Origin: Dehalococcoidia bacterium
GTDB taxonomy: Bacteria > Chloroflexota > Dehalococcoidia > UBA2979
DNA length: 6,651 bases
NCBI GenBank assembly: GCA_023228765.1
Contig: JALOAM010000170.1
Span: 1 to 6,651, forward strand
Reading direction: 5' to 3'
The notes beneath the pieces were generated by a model. The model was not told where the DNA came from. It did no database searches and saw only the letters and a list, made by a program, of their open reading frames with translations. A program made the translations under genes and the position numbers. Positions within the stretch are counted from its first letter, which is position 1; every line of letters begins with the position of its first letter. Shown here one piece after another: positions 5,821 through 6,651 of this stretch.

Positions 5821-6651
5821 TCATCTCGCGGTCCGACCACCTACCTCGATCCGATCGAGGTCGTCCGTCCCGTCCATCGCGTCGGGGTGTACCGGCTCGG
5901 AGGGCGTCGAGGGGGCGAGCGGCAGGGTGAGTGTGAAGGCGCTGCCGTGGCCCTCGCCGGCGCTGGAGGCGGACAGCGTGCCGCCGTGTGCCTCGGCGAG
6001 GCGGCGCGACACATAGAGGCCGAGCCCGAGGCCTGGGATGTTCGCCGCGCGCGCGTTGGCCGCGCGGCCGAACGGCGAGAACAGCCGCGCGAGGTCGTCC
6101 GCAGGCAGGCCGATCCCGGAGTCCGTGACGGACACGCAGGCCCCGAGGCCGGCGCGCCCGATCTCCACGATGATCTCTGAGCCGGGCGGCGAGTACTTCG
6201 CGGCGTTCTCCAGCAGGTTCACGAGGATCTGCGTGATGCGGTCCGGATCCACCCTGACCATGGCCGGCTCGCGTGGCTCCACCACACGCAGCGCGTGGCT
6301 CTGTAACGGCGCTTCCGCCGAGGCGCGCTGGACGACATCGAGGAGATCGGCGGGCTCCAGTTGCAGGTCCAATCGACCGCCCTCCAGCCGCGACACACTC
6401 AGGAGATCCTCCACGAGCCGGGAGAGGTAGAGGCCGGAGGTGCTGATGTTCGCGACGTACTCGCGGAGGTCGTCCTCGCTCAGTGTGCCGCGGTCCAACC
6501 GGCGCTGCATCAGCTGGCCGAAGCCGCGGACGGCGGCGACGGGGTTCCGGAGCTCGTGCGAGGCGATCGAGATGAACTCGTCACGGCTGCGGAGGACCGC
6601 CTCCGCGCGTTCGCGCGCCTCGGCTTCCGCGAGGCGCGCCGGTCGAGAGCC
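5821..6651 (-). CDS. Sensor histidine kinase, HisKA-HATPase part (5' end outside window)
   Basis: The C-terminal 276 residues of a second histidine kinase. The frame is open to the window edge at 6651, and the first in-window Met (6510) lies inside the HisKA helix, so the start is outside. Visible in order are an Ala/Glu/Arg coiled coil; HisKA with the phospho-acceptor His (codon 6556-6558) in SIASHELRNPVAAVRG; an N box NLLENAAKYSP; G1 DSGIGLP; ATP lid SPFGRAANA; G2 GLGLGL; then an acidic, Pro-rich tail of about 30 residues without a recognisable domain. All core catalytic motifs are present. The core is clearly paralogous to the kinase at the other end of the window, including the HELRNP box and the ANIPGLGLGL lid. 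The sensor domains, and so the signal, cannot be seen. No receiver gene follows it on its own strand within the window. The 324-bp repeat-bearing gap before the helicase gene argues against co-transcription with it. Confidence 0.93.
   Translation of the reverse strand, partial: GSRPARLAEAEARERAEAVLRSRDEFISIASHELRNPVAAVRGFGQLMQRRLDRGTLSEDDLREYVANISTSGLYLSRLVEDLLSVSRLEGGRLDLQLEPADLLDVVQRASAEAPLQSHALRVVEPREPAMVRVDPDRITQILVNLLENAAKYSPPGSEIIVEIGRAGLGACVSVTDSGIGLPADDLARLFSPFGRAANARAANIPGLGLGLYVSRRLAEAHGGTLSASSAGEGHGSAFTLTLPLAPSTPSEPVHPDAMDGTDDLDRIEVGGRTAR

Noticed and set aside
5588..5824. A 78-codon minus-strand frame in the intergenic stretch
   Set aside because: Its peptide contains segments such as PHPNPLPAGPGEGAR, which arise from translating REP-like palindromes; it is a repeat artefact, not a gene.
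5495..6180. Plus-strand frames of 173 and 192 codons across the repeat element and the second kinase
   Set aside because: They run through the non-coding palindromes and then antisense to a kinase with intact motifs, and show no domain.

Overview
The window is a high-GC bacterial chromosome segment that holds two sensor histidine kinases (each cut by a window edge), one single-domain response regulator, one very large nuclease-helicase, and one gene-free stretch built around a pair of inverted palindromic repeats. The taxonomic signal is indirect. High GC, GTG starts, soluble GAF/PAS kinases with an ATP lid of the form PFGRAxNAxxANIPGLGLGL, a TM0106-type RecB-like nuclease-helicase and GGGAGAGGG/GGGGTGAGGG palindromes together suggest a Chloroflexota (Thermomicrobia-like) genome. 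Actinobacteria or another high-GC phylum cannot be excluded, and no ribosomal or other phylogenetic marker is present.

Layout: positions 2-1468 (+) encode the C-terminal part of a GAF-PAS-HisKA-HATPase histidine kinase. It is followed after 91 bp by a CheY-like receiver protein (1560-1916, +), probably in the same transcription unit. This unit converges on a 1179-residue minus-strand protein (1957-5496) that joins a Cas4/RecB-type Fe-S nuclease, a DEDDy-type RNase H-like exonuclease and a Superfamily 1 (Upf1/Dna2-like) helicase; all visible catalytic motifs are intact. Positions 5497-5820 are non-coding. They contain a weak promoter candidate for the nuclease-helicase and a 152-bp REPIN-like inverted repeat element (5621-5772). 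Positions 5821-6651 (-) are the C-terminal part of a second histidine kinase, paralogous to the first, whose N-terminus lies beyond the window.

Functional picture: the first kinase and the receiver look like a cytosolic two-component or phosphorelay module without a DNA-binding output inside the window. The nuclease-helicase is a DNA-processing enzyme of an uncharacterised family related in domain logic to Dna2 and Cas4, but there is no CRISPR array or other cas gene here. Whether it has any functional link to the flanking kinases is unknown; the convergent orientation on one side and the repeat-filled 324-bp gap on the other argue for independent transcription. I see no tRNA, rRNA, insertion sequence, integrase or CRISPR.
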